DNA of 64,000 nt from Streptomyces narbonensis (GCF_014649015.1 NZ_BMSF01000001.1:124001-188000); one strand, 5' to 3'; shown: positions 34,893 through 43,591, counted from the first letter of the stretch. The notes: generated by a model not told the origin, from the letters alone. Program-made: numbers and translations.

Positions 34893-35036
34893 CCCAGCCC
34901 TCCGACCGGCCCAGCCCTCCGACCGGCCCAGCCCTCCGACCGGCCCCGGCGTCCGACCGGCCCCGCCGTCCGACCGGCCCCGCCGTCCGACCGGTGCCGC
35001 CCTCCGACCGGTGCCGCCCTCCGATCGGCCCCGCGC
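34893..35036. repeat. intergenic minisatellite, about eight 17-18-bp units
   Basis: The unit is CAGCCCTCCGACCGGCCC with variants GGCGTCCGACCGGCCCC and GCCGCCCTCCGACCGGT. It fills the gap between the LAHTG protein gene and the GntR gene. The core TCCGACCGGCCC also occurs in the 45-bp array at 9.0-9.2 kb. Confidence 0.9.
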
Positions 35037-35137
35037 GCCGCCCGGCGGAGACCCGGCGGCGGCTCCCGCCGCCCCCGGCACCTCCGAGCCACGTTCCGTA
35101 CACCTCCCCGTTCATCACCGTCTGCGACGATCCCTCC

Positions 35138-35905
35138 GTGAACTACCAGACCGCCCCCGCCGACCCCGGCGCCCCCGTCCGCTCCGGAGTGCCCGAGCAC
35201 GGCAGGGTCCCCAAGTACTACGCCGTGAAGGCGAAACTCACCCTGCTCGTCGAAGAGTTGGGTGAAGGCGGGCTGCTGCCCACCGAGCGCGACCTCGCCG
35301 TCCGGTACGAGGTGTCCCGCGAGACCCTTCGCCAGGCGCTGCGCGAACTGCTCCTGGAGGGCCGGGTGCGCCGCCAGGGCCGGGGCACGGTCGTCGCGGG
35401 TCCCAAGCTCGAACAGCCCCTCTCGCTCGCCAGCTACACGGAGGGCGTCCGCCGGCAGGGCCGCCGCCCCGGCCGGAGCCTGATCTCCCTCGACCGCTTC
35501 CCCTGCCCGGAGGCGCTCGCGCCGGAGGTCGGCGCCGAACGGGGCGAGCCTGTCTGGCACATGGAGCGGGTGCTGCTCGCCGACGACGAGCGGGTCGGCC
35601 TGGAGAGCACGTACGTCTCCGAGGCCCGCGCCCCGCGCCTGGACGCCGACTTCGACCCGGACTCCTCCTTCTACGCCTACCTCCACGACCACCTCGGCGT
35701 GACCTTCGGCGACGCCGACGAACGCATCGAGACCGTGCTCGCGACCCCGCGCGAGGCCCTGCTCATCGGCACGCCCCCGGCGCTGCCGATGCTGCTGCTC
35801 CACCGCGTCTCGCGCGACACCTCTGGCCGCCCCCTGGAGCGGGTCCGCACGCTCTACCGCGGCGACCGGTTCAGCTTCACCGCGCACCTGGGCCGCCAGG
35901 GCTGA
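35138..35905 (+). CDS. GntR-family (HutC/UTRA) transcriptional regulator
   Basis: A 255-residue regulator. The winged helix (about 25-95: YYAVKAKLTLLVEELGEGGLLPTERDLAVRYEVSRETLRQALRELLLEGRVRRQGRGTVVA) precedes a UTRA ligand domain (about 105-255: LASYTEGVRRQGRRPG, RGEPVWHMERVLLADDERVGLESTYV, PLERVRTLYRGDRFSF). Position directly upstream of a phosphonate uptake and degradation cluster suggests it senses an aminophosphonate and controls that operon. GTG 35138 is chosen; the upstream in-frame extension crosses the repeat array. A motif shared by the two promoter regions of the cluster could be its operator. Confidence 0.9.
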   Translation: MNYQTAPADPGAPVRSGVPEHGRVPKYYAVKAKLTLLVEELGEGGLLPTERDLAVRYEVSRETLRQALRELLLEGRVRRQGRGTVVAGPKLEQPLSLASYTEGVRRQGRRPGRSLISLDRFPCPEALAPEVGAERGEPVWHMERVLLADDERVGLESTYVSEARAPRLDADFDPDSSFYAYLHDHLGVTFGDADERIETVLATPREALLIGTPPALPMLLLHRVSRDTSGRPLERVRTLYRGDRFSFTAHLGRQG

Positions 35906-35948
35906 CCCGGAGGTGCAGCCGGACGGCCGGCGCCGCTTCATAACAGAG

Positions 35949-35967
35949 AGATAACGGGTCTGGTCCA
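35949..35967 (+). promoter_or_regulatory. motif AGATAACGGGT-type, copy 1 (upstream of the FAD oxidoreductase)
   Basis: AGATAACGGGTCTGGTCCA lies 76-94 nt upstream of the operon's first ATG. A second copy, AGATAACGGGTACGAACCA, is upstream of the secreted phosphatase gene. Identical in 15 of 19 positions, they are candidate operators or promoter elements of the phosphonate cluster. Confidence 0.5.
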
Positions 35968-36042
35968 AGCTTGTCGGGCCGTTCACCGTCCCGTCGCCCA
36001 CCGGATCCGTCCGGGCCACCCGCTCCCACGACCGTTTCGGCC

Positions 36043-37164
36043 ATGAAGGTGATCGTCGTAGGAGCCGGCGTGGTGGGAACCATGCACGCCTGGCACGCAG
36101 TGGAACGCGGCCATGAGGTCGTACACATCGAGCGCGAGGCCGAGGCGCGCGGAGCGTCCCTCCGTAACTTCGGCCAGATCTGGGTGAGCGGCCGCGCCGG
36201 CGGGGAGGAGCTCGACACCGCCCTGCGCGCCCGCGACCTGTGGGAGGGCATCGGCGCCCGGGTTCCCGGGCTCGGCTTCCGGGCCATCGGCTCCCTCACG
36301 CCCGTACGCAACGACCTGGAACTGGCCGTCGCCGAGGCCGCCCTCGCGCGGCCCGACGCAGCCGCCCGCGGCTACAAGCTGCTGACGGCGGACGAGGCCC
36401 GCGCGGTCAACCCCGCCCTGCGCGGGGAGTTCGAGGCGGCCCTCTGGTGCGAGCGGGACGCCGCCGTCGAGCCGCGCCTCGCCCAGCTCGCCCTCCGCGA
36501 GGCCCTGGTCGCCACCGGGAAGTACACCTTCCTGCCCGACCGCGAGGTCCGGGACGTCGTCGGCAGGGGTGCCGTCCGCGACGACCGGGGCGAGACGCAC
36601 ACGGGCGACGCCGTCGTCCTGTGCACCGGCGCCTGGCTCTCCGGACTCGTCCGCGAGGTCGCCGGCGAGATACCCGTCCGCCGGGTCCGGCTCCAGATGA
36701 TGCAGACCGAGCCCCTCGGCGAGCCGCTCACCACCTCCGTCGCCGACGCCGACTCCTTCCGCTACTACCCGGCGTACGCGTCCCCCGCCCTTGACGCCCT
36801 CAACGCCGGTCAGGCACAGGACCCGACCGGCGCCGCGCACAAGATGCAGCTCCTGATGGTGCAGCGGCTCGACGGCGGACTGACCATCGGCGACACCCAC
36901 GAGTACGAGCACCCCTTCGCCTTCGACACCCTCGAAGACCCCTACGAGCACCTCACCCGTGTCGTCGAGTCCTTCCTCGGCCGCCCGCTGCCGAAGATCA
37001 GGCGCCGCTGGGCCGGGGTGTACGCACAGTGCGTCGACACCAGCCGGGTCGTGCACCGCCAGCGGGTCGCCGACGACGTGTGGCTGGTGACGGGACCCGG
37101 CGGGCGCGGCATGACCTGCTCGCCCGCCATCGCCGAGACGACCGCGAACGAACTGGGCTGGTGA
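36043..37164 (+). CDS. FAD-dependent oxidoreductase of aminophosphonate clusters (TIGR03364-like)
   Basis: A 373-residue DAO-type flavoprotein. The dinucleotide-binding motif VIVVGAGVVGTMHAWHAVERGHEVVHIER starts at residue 2, GASLRNFGQIWVSG is characteristic of this subgroup, and the C-terminus has the FAD motif WLVTGPGGRGMTCSP. This family is defined by adjacency to phosphonatase-like hydrolases, as here, and members oxidise 2-aminoethylphosphonate or its N-methyl form to phosphonoacetaldehyde (family knowledge). ATG 36043 is chosen at the Rossmann motif; its stop overlaps the next GTG by 4 nt. Confidence 0.88.
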   Translation: MKVIVVGAGVVGTMHAWHAVERGHEVVHIEREAEARGASLRNFGQIWVSGRAGGEELDTALRARDLWEGIGARVPGLGFRAIGSLTPVRNDLELAVAEAALARPDAAARGYKLLTADEARAVNPALRGEFEAALWCERDAAVEPRLAQLALREALVATGKYTFLPDREVRDVVGRGAVRDDRGETHTGDAVVLCTGAWLSGLVREVAGEIPVRRVRLQMMQTEPLGEPLTTSVADADSFRYYPAYASPALDALNAGQAQDPTGAAHKMQLLMVQRLDGGLTIGDTHEYEHPFAFDTLEDPYEHLTRVVESFLGRPLPKIRRRWAGVYAQCVDTSRVVHRQRVADDVWLVTGPGGRGMTCSPAIAETTANELGW

Positions 37165-37934
37165 ACGGGATGACCAAGACCTCGAAGACCTCGAAGACCT
37201 CGATGGCCCCGAAGGACTCGAAGCCTGCGAAGGCCCGAAAGACCTCGAAGACCCTCCGGGCCCCCATGGACCTCGTCGTCCTCGACATGGCGGGCACGAC
37301 CGTAGCCGACGACGGCCTCGTCGAGCGGGCCTTCACGGCCGCCGCCGAACGCCTCGGCGAGGACCCCGGCACCATGATCGACTACGTTCGCGCCACCATG
37401 GGCGAGTCCAAGATCTCCGTCTTCCGCCACCTCTTCGGCGGCGACGAGAACCGCGCCCGGCAGGCCAACCTCGCCTTCGAGGAGGCGTACGGAGAGCTCG
37501 TCTCCGGCGGCCTGATCGCACCGGTGCCCGGCGCGGCCGAGGCCGTCGCCACGCTGAAGGACCAGGGCAGGACCGTCGTCCTCACCACCGGCTTCGCCCG
37601 CGTCACCCAGGACGCCATCCTCGACGCCCTCGGCTGGCGCGACCTCGTCGGCCTGACCCTCTGCCCGGCCGACGCCGGTGGCCGGGGCCGCCCCTACCCG
37701 GACATGGTCCTCGCGGCCCTCCTCCGTACGGGCGCGGTCGACGACGTCCGCCACATCGCGGTCGCGGGCGACACCTCGTACGACATGCTCAGCGGCTCCC
37801 GCGCGGGCGCCGGGATCGTGGCGGGAGTCCTCACGGGCGCCCACGGGGAGGCGGCGCTCACGGAACACGGCGCCACCCACGTCCTCGCCTCGATCGCCGA
37901 ACTCCCGGCGCTCATCACGGAGTACGAGGCATGA
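37161..37934 (+). CDS. phosphonatase-like HAD hydrolase (TIGR03351-like)
   Basis: A 257-residue HAD-superfamily protein. The nucleophile motif is LVVLDMAGTTVADDG, motif II TTGFAR, and motif III/IV AVAGDTSYDMLSGSRAG. Phosphonatases (PhnX) cleave phosphonoacetaldehyde to acetaldehyde and phosphate; this relative is predicted to do so after the upstream oxidase, though the usual cap lysine was not verified. The N-terminal 35 residues are a Lys/Ser/Thr-rich extension (TKTSKTSKTSMAPKDSKPAKARKTSKT) partly from 9-bp repeats; the conserved fold begins at Met36. GTG 37161 overlaps the upstream stop, and the stop overlaps the ATPase ATG. Confidence 0.88.
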   Translation: MNGMTKTSKTSKTSMAPKDSKPAKARKTSKTLRAPMDLVVLDMAGTTVADDGLVERAFTAAAERLGEDPGTMIDYVRATMGESKISVFRHLFGGDENRARQANLAFEEAYGELVSGGLIAPVPGAAEAVATLKDQGRTVVLTTGFARVTQDAILDALGWRDLVGLTLCPADAGGRGRPYPDMVLAALLRTGAVDDVRHIAVAGDTSYDMLSGSRAGAGIVAGVLTGAHGEAALTEHGATHVLASIAELPALITEYEA

Positions 37935-38983
37935 ACAGCGGCATCCGCTTCGACGGCGTCTCCGTCGCGTACGGCGGGACCACCGTCCTGGACCACCTCG
38001 ACCTGACCGTTGAACCCGGCGAGGTCATGGCCCTCCTCGGGCCCTCCGGATCCGGCAAGACGACCGCGCTGCGAGCCGTCGCCGGCTTCGTGCGCCCGGC
38101 CTCCGGGCGGGTCCTCATCGGCGGCCAGGACGTCACCGCCCTCCCGCCGTACAAGCGGGGCATCGGCATGGTCGTCCAGCAGTACGCCCTCTTCCCGCAC
38201 CTGCGCGTCGACGCCAACGTCGCCTTCGGCCTCAAGGCGCAGAAGGCGCCCAAGGCCGAGATTCCCGCCCGGGTCGCCGAGGCCCTGGAGATGACGGGCA
38301 TGGCCGCGTACGCGCGCCGGTACCCCCGCGAGCTCTCCGGGGGCCAGCAGCAGCGCGTCGCCATCGCCCGCGCCCTCGCGATCCGGCCGCGCGTCCTCCT
38401 CCTCGACGAACCGCTCTCCGCCCTCGACGCTCAGCTCCGCTCCGGGATGCTCGCCGAACTGGCCAGATTGCACCGCGAGTTGCCGGACGTCTCGATCCTG
38501 TACGTCACCCACGACCAGGTCGAGGCGCTCACGCTGGCCGACCGGATCGCCGTCATGGACAAGGCCCGGCTCCAGGACTGCGGCACCCCGCAGGACCTGT
38601 ACCGCCGTCCGCGTACGGAGTTCACGGCGTCGTTCGTCGGGAACGCCAACCTGCTGCCCGTGACGGTCGGCGCGCGCGGTGTCGCCTTCGCGGGTACCGA
38701 CCTGGAGGTGGCCACCGAGGACGTGGCCCCCGGCTCGGGCGCCACCCTCTGCGTACGGCCCCACCTGGTCGGACTCGGCGAGGGCCCGAACGCGCTCCGG
38801 GGGCGCGTCGCCGAGGTCCAGTGGCGCGGCTCCACCCACCGGCTGTACGTCGAGGTCGGCGGCCACCGCGTGAAGGCGGACGTGCGCGAGCTCCGGGAGA
38901 CGCCGGCGCTCGGGGCCGAGGTCACGCTGCACTTCGCGCCCGAGGACGCGGTGCTGCTGGGGTCGGGGGTGTCGGATGGCTAG
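37931..38983 (+). CDS. 2-aminoethylphosphonate-type ABC importer ATP-binding protein
   Basis: A 350-residue ATPase with Walker A GPSGSGKT, Q-loop VVQQYALFPHL, signature LSGGQQQRV, Walker B VLLLDEPLSALD and H-loop YVTHDQVEALT, then a C-terminal TOBE domain (about 240-345). This is the PotA/FbpC-like architecture used by the 2-aminoethylphosphonate (PhnT-type) importers. The ATG overlaps the hydrolase stop by 4 nt, and the permease ATG lies 8 nt inside its 3' end, so the operon is tightly coupled. Confidence 0.92.
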   Translation: MNSGIRFDGVSVAYGGTTVLDHLDLTVEPGEVMALLGPSGSGKTTALRAVAGFVRPASGRVLIGGQDVTALPPYKRGIGMVVQQYALFPHLRVDANVAFGLKAQKAPKAEIPARVAEALEMTGMAAYARRYPRELSGGQQQRVAIARALAIRPRVLLLDEPLSALDAQLRSGMLAELARLHRELPDVSILYVTHDQVEALTLADRIAVMDKARLQDCGTPQDLYRRPRTEFTASFVGNANLLPVTVGARGVAFAGTDLEVATEDVAPGSGATLCVRPHLVGLGEGPNALRGRVAEVQWRGSTHRLYVEVGGHRVKADVRELRETPALGAEVTLHFAPEDAVLLGSGVSDG

Positions 38984-39830
38984 CGCGGTCAGCGCCGCGG
39001 CCCCGGCCGGACGCCCGCCCGCGACGAGGCGCGCCACCCCCACCTGGGTCTGGGCCCTGCCGCCCGTCGCCGTCCTCGCGCTGGTCTTCCTCTACCCCCT
39101 CGCCCTCGTCGTCCAGGAGTCCCTGGCCCCCGGGGCCTACGCCGGCGTCCTCGCCTCCGAGTCGTTCCGCGACGCGCTCGTCACCACCGTGTGGCTGGCC
39201 GTCGCCTCCACGGCCGGCTGTCTGGTCCTCGGCTTCGCGCTCGCGCTCGTGATCGCCTTCGTGCCCTTCCCCGGCGGTCGGGCGGTGGCGAAGTTCATCG
39301 ACGTCTTCCTCTCCTTCCCGTCCTTCCTGATCACGCTCGCCCTGCTGTTCCTCTACGGCACCGTCGGCATGGCCAACGGGGTCTGGACGGACGTCACCGG
39401 CGACGCGGCGGGCCCCTTCCGGTTCCTGACGACCCCCTGGGGCGTCCTCCTCGCCGAGATCACGTACTTCACGCCCTTCGTGATGCGCCCGCTCCTCGCC
39501 GCGTTCTCCCAGCTGGAGACCGCCCAGCTGGAGGTGGCGTCCTCCCTCGGCGCCCGGCCCCTGCGGATCGTCCGGCAGGTGATCCTGCCCGAAGCGCTGC
39601 CCGCGCTCGCCTCCGGCGGCAGCCTCGTCCTCGTCATGTGTCTCAACGAGTTCGGGATCGTCCTCTTCACCGGCGCCAAGGGCGTCACGACCCTCCCGAT
39701 GCTCGTCTACGGCAAGGCGATCCTCGAATCCGACTACGCCGCCGCCTGCGTCGTCGCCGTCGTGAACGTCGCACTCTCCGTGGGCCTCTACGTCCTCTAC
39801 CGGGGGGTGAGCCGCCGTGCTGGTGCATAG
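38976..39830 (+). CDS. aminophosphonate ABC importer permease 1
   Basis: A 284-residue membrane protein with six predicted helices and the EAA loop EVASSLGARPLRIVRQVILPEALPAL that docks on the ATPase. Together with the next gene it makes a heterodimeric channel. The start overlaps the ATPase by 8 nt and its stop overlaps the next GTG by 14 nt. Confidence 0.92.
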   Translation: MASAVSAAAPAGRPPATRRATPTWVWALPPVAVLALVFLYPLALVVQESLAPGAYAGVLASESFRDALVTTVWLAVASTAGCLVLGFALALVIAFVPFPGGRAVAKFIDVFLSFPSFLITLALLFLYGTVGMANGVWTDVTGDAAGPFRFLTTPWGVLLAEITYFTPFVMRPLLAAFSQLETAQLEVASSLGARPLRIVRQVILPEALPALASGGSLVLVMCLNEFGIVLFTGAKGVTTLPMLVYGKAILESDYAAACVVAVVNVALSVGLYVLYRGVSRRAGA

Positions 39831-40614
39831 CCGTACGGGCAGGTGGACGGCGTGGGCGCTGTTCGCGGTCCTCTTCGTCCCGCTCTTCGCCCTGCCCCTG
39901 CTCGTCATCGTCGCCGCCTCGTTCTCCACGCACTGGTCCGGCGCCTTCCCCTCCGGCCCCACCACCGCCCACTACGCGGCGGCCGTGCGCGGGGAGTCCC
40001 TCCGGGCGCTCACGACGAGCCTGGTCACCGCCGTCACCGCGAGCCTGGTCGCGCTGACCCTCGGGACCTGGGCGGCGCTCGCCTCCGCCGCGCTGGGCAG
40101 GCGGGGCCGCCGGATCCTCGACGCCCTCTTCATGCTGCCGGTCGCCGTGCCGTCGGTCGTCGTCGGACTGGCCGTCCTCGTGGCCTTCTCGCAGCCGCCG
40201 GTGCTCCTCAACGGCACGCGCTGGATCGTGATCCTCGCGCACACCGTGCTCGTCACGGCCTTCGCCCACCAGTCGGTGTCGGCGGCGATCCGCCGCCTCG
40301 ACCCGATGTACGAGCAGGCGGCGGCCAGTCTCGGCGCCCGCCCCGCGTACGTCCTGCTCCGGGTGCGGCTCCCGCTCCTGCTGCCGTCCCTGAACGCGGC
40401 GGCCGGGCTCTGCTTCGCCCTCTCCATGGGCGAGCTGAGCGCCACGATGATGCTCTACCCGCCGGACTGGCTGCCGCTCCCGGTGCTCATCTTCACGGCC
40501 ACCGACCGGGGTTCGCTCTTCACCGGCTCGGCGCTCGCCGTGATCCTCATGGCCGCGACCCTGCTGGCCCTGCTCGCCGTCTCCCACATCCGCACCAGAG
40601 CCTCCTTCCGCTAA
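39817..40614 (+). CDS. aminophosphonate ABC importer permease 2
   Basis: A 265-residue membrane protein, second half of the importer channel. Six helices and the EAA-loop sequence EQAAASLGARPAYVLLRVRLPLLLPSL are visible. The GTG at 39817 lies inside the previous gene's end. The FALSMGELSATMMLYPPDW segment resembles PhnV-type and iron-type permeases. Confidence 0.92.
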   Translation: MLVHSRTGRWTAWALFAVLFVPLFALPLLVIVAASFSTHWSGAFPSGPTTAHYAAAVRGESLRALTTSLVTAVTASLVALTLGTWAALASAALGRRGRRILDALFMLPVAVPSVVVGLAVLVAFSQPPVLLNGTRWIVILAHTVLVTAFAHQSVSAAIRRLDPMYEQAAASLGARPAYVLLRVRLPLLLPSLNAAAGLCFALSMGELSATMMLYPPDWLPLPVLIFTATDRGSLFTGSALAVILMAATLLALLAVSHIRTRASFR

Positions 40615-40664
40615 CCGGCCATCCGTACCGGTGGCCGCATCCGTCATCAGGAGAGAACGACGCC

Positions 40665-41723
40665 ATGCTTACGCACGCCAAGCCGATCGCCGCCGTCACC
40701 GGCGCCCTCGCCCTCGCCGCCACCCTCACCGCCTGCGGCGGATCCTCCTCCGCCTCCGACGCGAAGACCGTCACCGTGTACAGCGCCGACGGCCTCAAGG
40801 GCGAGGCGGGCGACGGCTGGTACGACAAGGTCTTCAAGGACTTCGAGAAGCAGACCGGCATCAAGGTCGAGTACGTCGAGGGCGGCTCCGGCGAGATGGT
40901 GCAGCGCGCCCTCCGCGAGAAGAGCAACACCCAGGCCGACGTCATCGTGACCCTGCCGCCCTTCATCCAGCAGGCCGACTCCAAGGGCCTCCTCCAGGCG
41001 TACGCGCCCAAGGGCTCCGACCAGGTCGGCGGCGGCGACAAGTCCGGCGACGGCAAGTGGACCTCGGTCGTCAACAACTACTTCGGCTTCATCCACAACA
41101 AGAAGGAGCTGCCGGCCGCCCCCGAGAGCTGGGAGGAGCTCCTCGACGCGAAGTTCAAGAACAGGCTCCAGTACTCGACCCCCGGCGTCGCGGGCGACGG
41201 CACCGCCGTCCTCATCAAGGCCATGCACGACTTCGGCGGCCAGGAGCCGGCCATGGAGTACCTCAAGAAGCTCCAGGCCAACAACGTCGGCCCCTCGTCC
41301 TCCACCTCCAAGCTCGCCCCGAAGGTCGACAAGGGCGAGCTGCTCGTCGCCAACGGCGACGTCCAGATGAACTACGCCCAGGCCCGCTCGATGCCCAACC
41401 TCGGCATCTGGTTCCCCGCCAAGGAAGGCGGCAGGCCCACGACCTTCGCCCTGCCGTACGCCGCCGGTCTGGTCGACAAGGCCCCGCACGCCGACAACGG
41501 CAGGAAGCTCCTCGACTTCATGCTGAGCGAGCAGGCCCAGCGCGAGGTCAGCGCGATCGGCGGCGGCTTCCCGGCCCGCAAGGACGTCAAGCCCACCGAC
41601 GCCAACGCCATCGAACTGTCCAAGCTCCTCGAAGGCGTCGAGATCTTCGAGCCCGACTGGTCCGACATCGACAAGAACCTCAAGACGTACGTCGACGGGT
41701 GGAAGTCCGCGACCGGCAGCTAA
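40665..41723 (+). CDS. aminophosphonate ABC importer substrate-binding lipoprotein
   Basis: A 352-residue extracellular binding protein with a lipoprotein signal ending in lipobox LTAC (about residues 21-24), then CGGSSSASDAKTVTVYSADGLKGE. It belongs to the extracellular solute-binding family 1/Fe3+-type fold used by 2-aminoethylphosphonate importers (PhnS-like), with WYDKVFKDFEKQTGIKVEYVEGGSGEMVQRA. It starts 50 nt after the second permease behind AGGAG and is the last gene of the operon; a hairpin follows. Confidence 0.92.
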   Translation: MLTHAKPIAAVTGALALAATLTACGGSSSASDAKTVTVYSADGLKGEAGDGWYDKVFKDFEKQTGIKVEYVEGGSGEMVQRALREKSNTQADVIVTLPPFIQQADSKGLLQAYAPKGSDQVGGGDKSGDGKWTSVVNNYFGFIHNKKELPAAPESWEELLDAKFKNRLQYSTPGVAGDGTAVLIKAMHDFGGQEPAMEYLKKLQANNVGPSSSTSKLAPKVDKGELLVANGDVQMNYAQARSMPNLGIWFPAKEGGRPTTFALPYAAGLVDKAPHADNGRKLLDFMLSEQAQREVSAIGGGFPARKDVKPTDANAIELSKLLEGVEIFEPDWSDIDKNLKTYVDGWKSATGS

Positions 41724-41766
41724 GAGTTCACCGTACGACTCTGGAAAGCCCCCGAAGATCGCGGAA

Positions 41767-41785
41767 AGATAACGGGTACGAACCA
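41767..41785 (+). promoter_or_regulatory. motif AGATAACGGGT-type, copy 2 (upstream of the secreted phosphatase)
   Basis: AGATAACGGGTACGAACCA, the partner of the motif at 35949-35967, 72-90 nt upstream of the phosphatase ATG. Its 3' end overlaps the left arm of a terminator-like hairpin. Confidence 0.5.
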
Positions 41786-41812
41786 ACGCCCCTGGGAAAT
41801 CAGGGGCGTTGG
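41783..41812 (+). terminator. hairpin after the importer operon
   Basis: CCAACGCCCCTG (41783-41794), loop GGAAAT, CAGGGGCGTTGG (41801-41812); a perfect 12-bp stem 60 nt past the binding-protein stop and 45 nt before the next ATG. It may terminate the operon or act in the leader of the next gene. Confidence 0.8.
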
Positions 41813-41856
41813 CGTGCGTCAGCGCCCGCACAGCCCCTTCGACGGAGGACTTCCTC

Positions 41857-43410
41857 ATGCCGATCGACGGCATCTCCCGCATCTCCCGCCGCACCGTGCT
41901 CGCCGCCGCCGGCGCCACCGCGGCCGTCACCGCCACCGGTGCGCTCACCGCCCCCGCCGCCCACGCGGCCGGCACCGCCGCCCCCACGCTCCCCGACGGC
42001 ACCAGCAAGGACAAGGTGCTCGTCGTCGGCATGGACGGCCTGCGGTACGACCGGATCGACGCGGCCAAGGCCCCGCACCTCAAGTCCCTGATGGCCAACG
42101 GCACGTTCGGCCGCTCCCTGCTCTACGCCAACCCGATGGCCGCGACCTCCTCCGGCCCCGGCTGGTCCACCATCTCCACCGGCGTCTGGCCCGACAAGCA
42201 CGGCGTGAAGGACAACACCTTCACCGGCAAGAACTACGGCACCTACCCCGGCTTCCTGGCCCGGATGCACCAGATCCGCCCGCAGCTCTCGCTCTTCGCC
42301 GCCGTCGACTGGCCCGAGCTCGACACCCACGGCACCGTCACCCCCGGCGCCGACGCCAAGCTCGTCTACGACAACAACTACGTCGTCAACGACCTGGTGA
42401 TCACCGAGGCGACGGAGGACGTCCTCCGCAACCAGAACCCCGACGTCCTCTTCGTCTACTTCGGCGAGACCGACGAGATCGGCCACAACCACGGCGCCGC
42501 GCACAGCAAGTACCTCGACGCCATCGACGTCCAGGACGCCTACCTGGGTCGCCTCCTCGCCGCGATCAAGGCCCGCCCGTCGTACGCCACCGAGCGCTGG
42601 ACGGTCATCGTCACCACCGACCACGGCCACACCGACGGCGGCGGCCACGGCGGCTCCTCCATCGAGGAGCGCCGCACCTTCGTCCTCGCCCAGGGCCCGG
42701 GCATCGCCGCCGGCGCCCGCCCGATCGACACCCGCCTCGTCGACGTCGCCGCCACCGTCTTCCACCAGCTCGGCATCGTCCCCGACCCGTCCTGGGGCCT
42801 CGACGGCAAGCCGGTCCAGCAGCGCTCCACCGACCCCTTCGACGCGCTCTACGGATCGCTCTCCGGCCGCGTCGACGAGACCGGCATCCCCGCCGGGGTC
42901 CTCGGATTCACCCGTACCGCACCGAGCGGCTGGTCCGTCATCAACAACGCCATGGGCACGGGCGGCATGACCGAGTGGCGCGGCTGGTCCTTCGCCACCG
43001 ACGAGTTCTGGTCCCGCGCCCAGCGCGACCAGTCCCGCGAGCTCAACGTCCGCGCCAGGGGCGTCTTCGCCGTCGCCGACTCCGACGAGTGGTCCGACAA
43101 GTCCTTCTCCGGTACGTACGACTCGACCCTGGTGACCCCCGCGTACGACGTCTCCGGCGCGACCCGGGCGACCCTCGACTTCACGACCTTCTACCGCCAG
43201 GAGGGCGGCCAGACCGCCCAGGTCCTGGCGAGCTTCAACGGCGGCACCCCGACGGTCGTCAGGAGCTACACCTCCGACGTCGTCTCCCGGCCCCAGTCGC
43301 TCACCGTGAACGTCCCCGCCGGGGCGTCCAGCGTGAGCTTCCGCTTCCGCTACACCGGCGCCAACAACTGGTACTGGACGATCGACGGCGTCGAGGTCAC
43401 GGCGTCCTGA
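41857..43410 (+). CDS. secreted alkaline-phosphatase-superfamily phosphodiesterase/phosphonate hydrolase-like protein
   Basis: A 517-residue exported protein with a twin-arginine signal (ISRRTVLAAAGATAAV, cleavage near AHAAG). The catalytic domain is of the nucleotide pyrophosphatase/phosphodiesterase group: metal Asp in KVLVVGMDGLRYDRI, the nucleophile region NPMAATSSGPGWSTISTGVWPDKHGV, FVYFGETDEIGHNHG and TTDHGHTDGGGHGG. The last 150 residues are a beta-sandwich (FDFTTFYRQEGGQTAQVLASFNGG). It could release a phosphonate or phosphate ester for the adjacent importer. It has its own promoter region sharing a motif with the main operon. GACGGAGG precedes ATG 41857. Confidence 0.88.
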   Translation: MPIDGISRISRRTVLAAAGATAAVTATGALTAPAAHAAGTAAPTLPDGTSKDKVLVVGMDGLRYDRIDAAKAPHLKSLMANGTFGRSLLYANPMAATSSGPGWSTISTGVWPDKHGVKDNTFTGKNYGTYPGFLARMHQIRPQLSLFAAVDWPELDTHGTVTPGADAKLVYDNNYVVNDLVITEATEDVLRNQNPDVLFVYFGETDEIGHNHGAAHSKYLDAIDVQDAYLGRLLAAIKARPSYATERWTVIVTTDHGHTDGGGHGGSSIEERRTFVLAQGPGIAAGARPIDTRLVDVAATVFHQLGIVPDPSWGLDGKPVQQRSTDPFDALYGSLSGRVDETGIPAGVLGFTRTAPSGWSVINNAMGTGGMTEWRGWSFATDEFWSRAQRDQSRELNVRARGVFAVADSDEWSDKSFSGTYDSTLVTPAYDVSGATRATLDFTTFYRQEGGQTAQVLASFNGGTPTVVRSYTSDVVSRPQSLTVNVPAGASSVSFRFRYTGANNWYWTIDGVEVTAS

Positions 43411-43591
43411 GCGGCGTCCTGAACGTCGCTCCGCGCCGCGTCCTGAGCGGCCTCCCGAGCGTCCTCACACTCGACGGGGTCAAGATCAGCACATCCTGAC
43501 TACCCTGGAGGCGTCGCCACAGCGCTGTCGCGGCGCCCCCAGCACACCGCACGTCACGTGCGTGCATCTGTACGGCAGGAGTCCCGCACCC

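Noticed and set aside
35981..36001. PHO box (PhoP site) upstream of the phosphonate operon, starting GTTCACCGTCC
   Set aside because: The first 11-nt unit fits, but the next unit (CGTCGCCCACC) does not repeat it. GTTCACC also occurs alone at 41726. Too weak to call without a matrix score.
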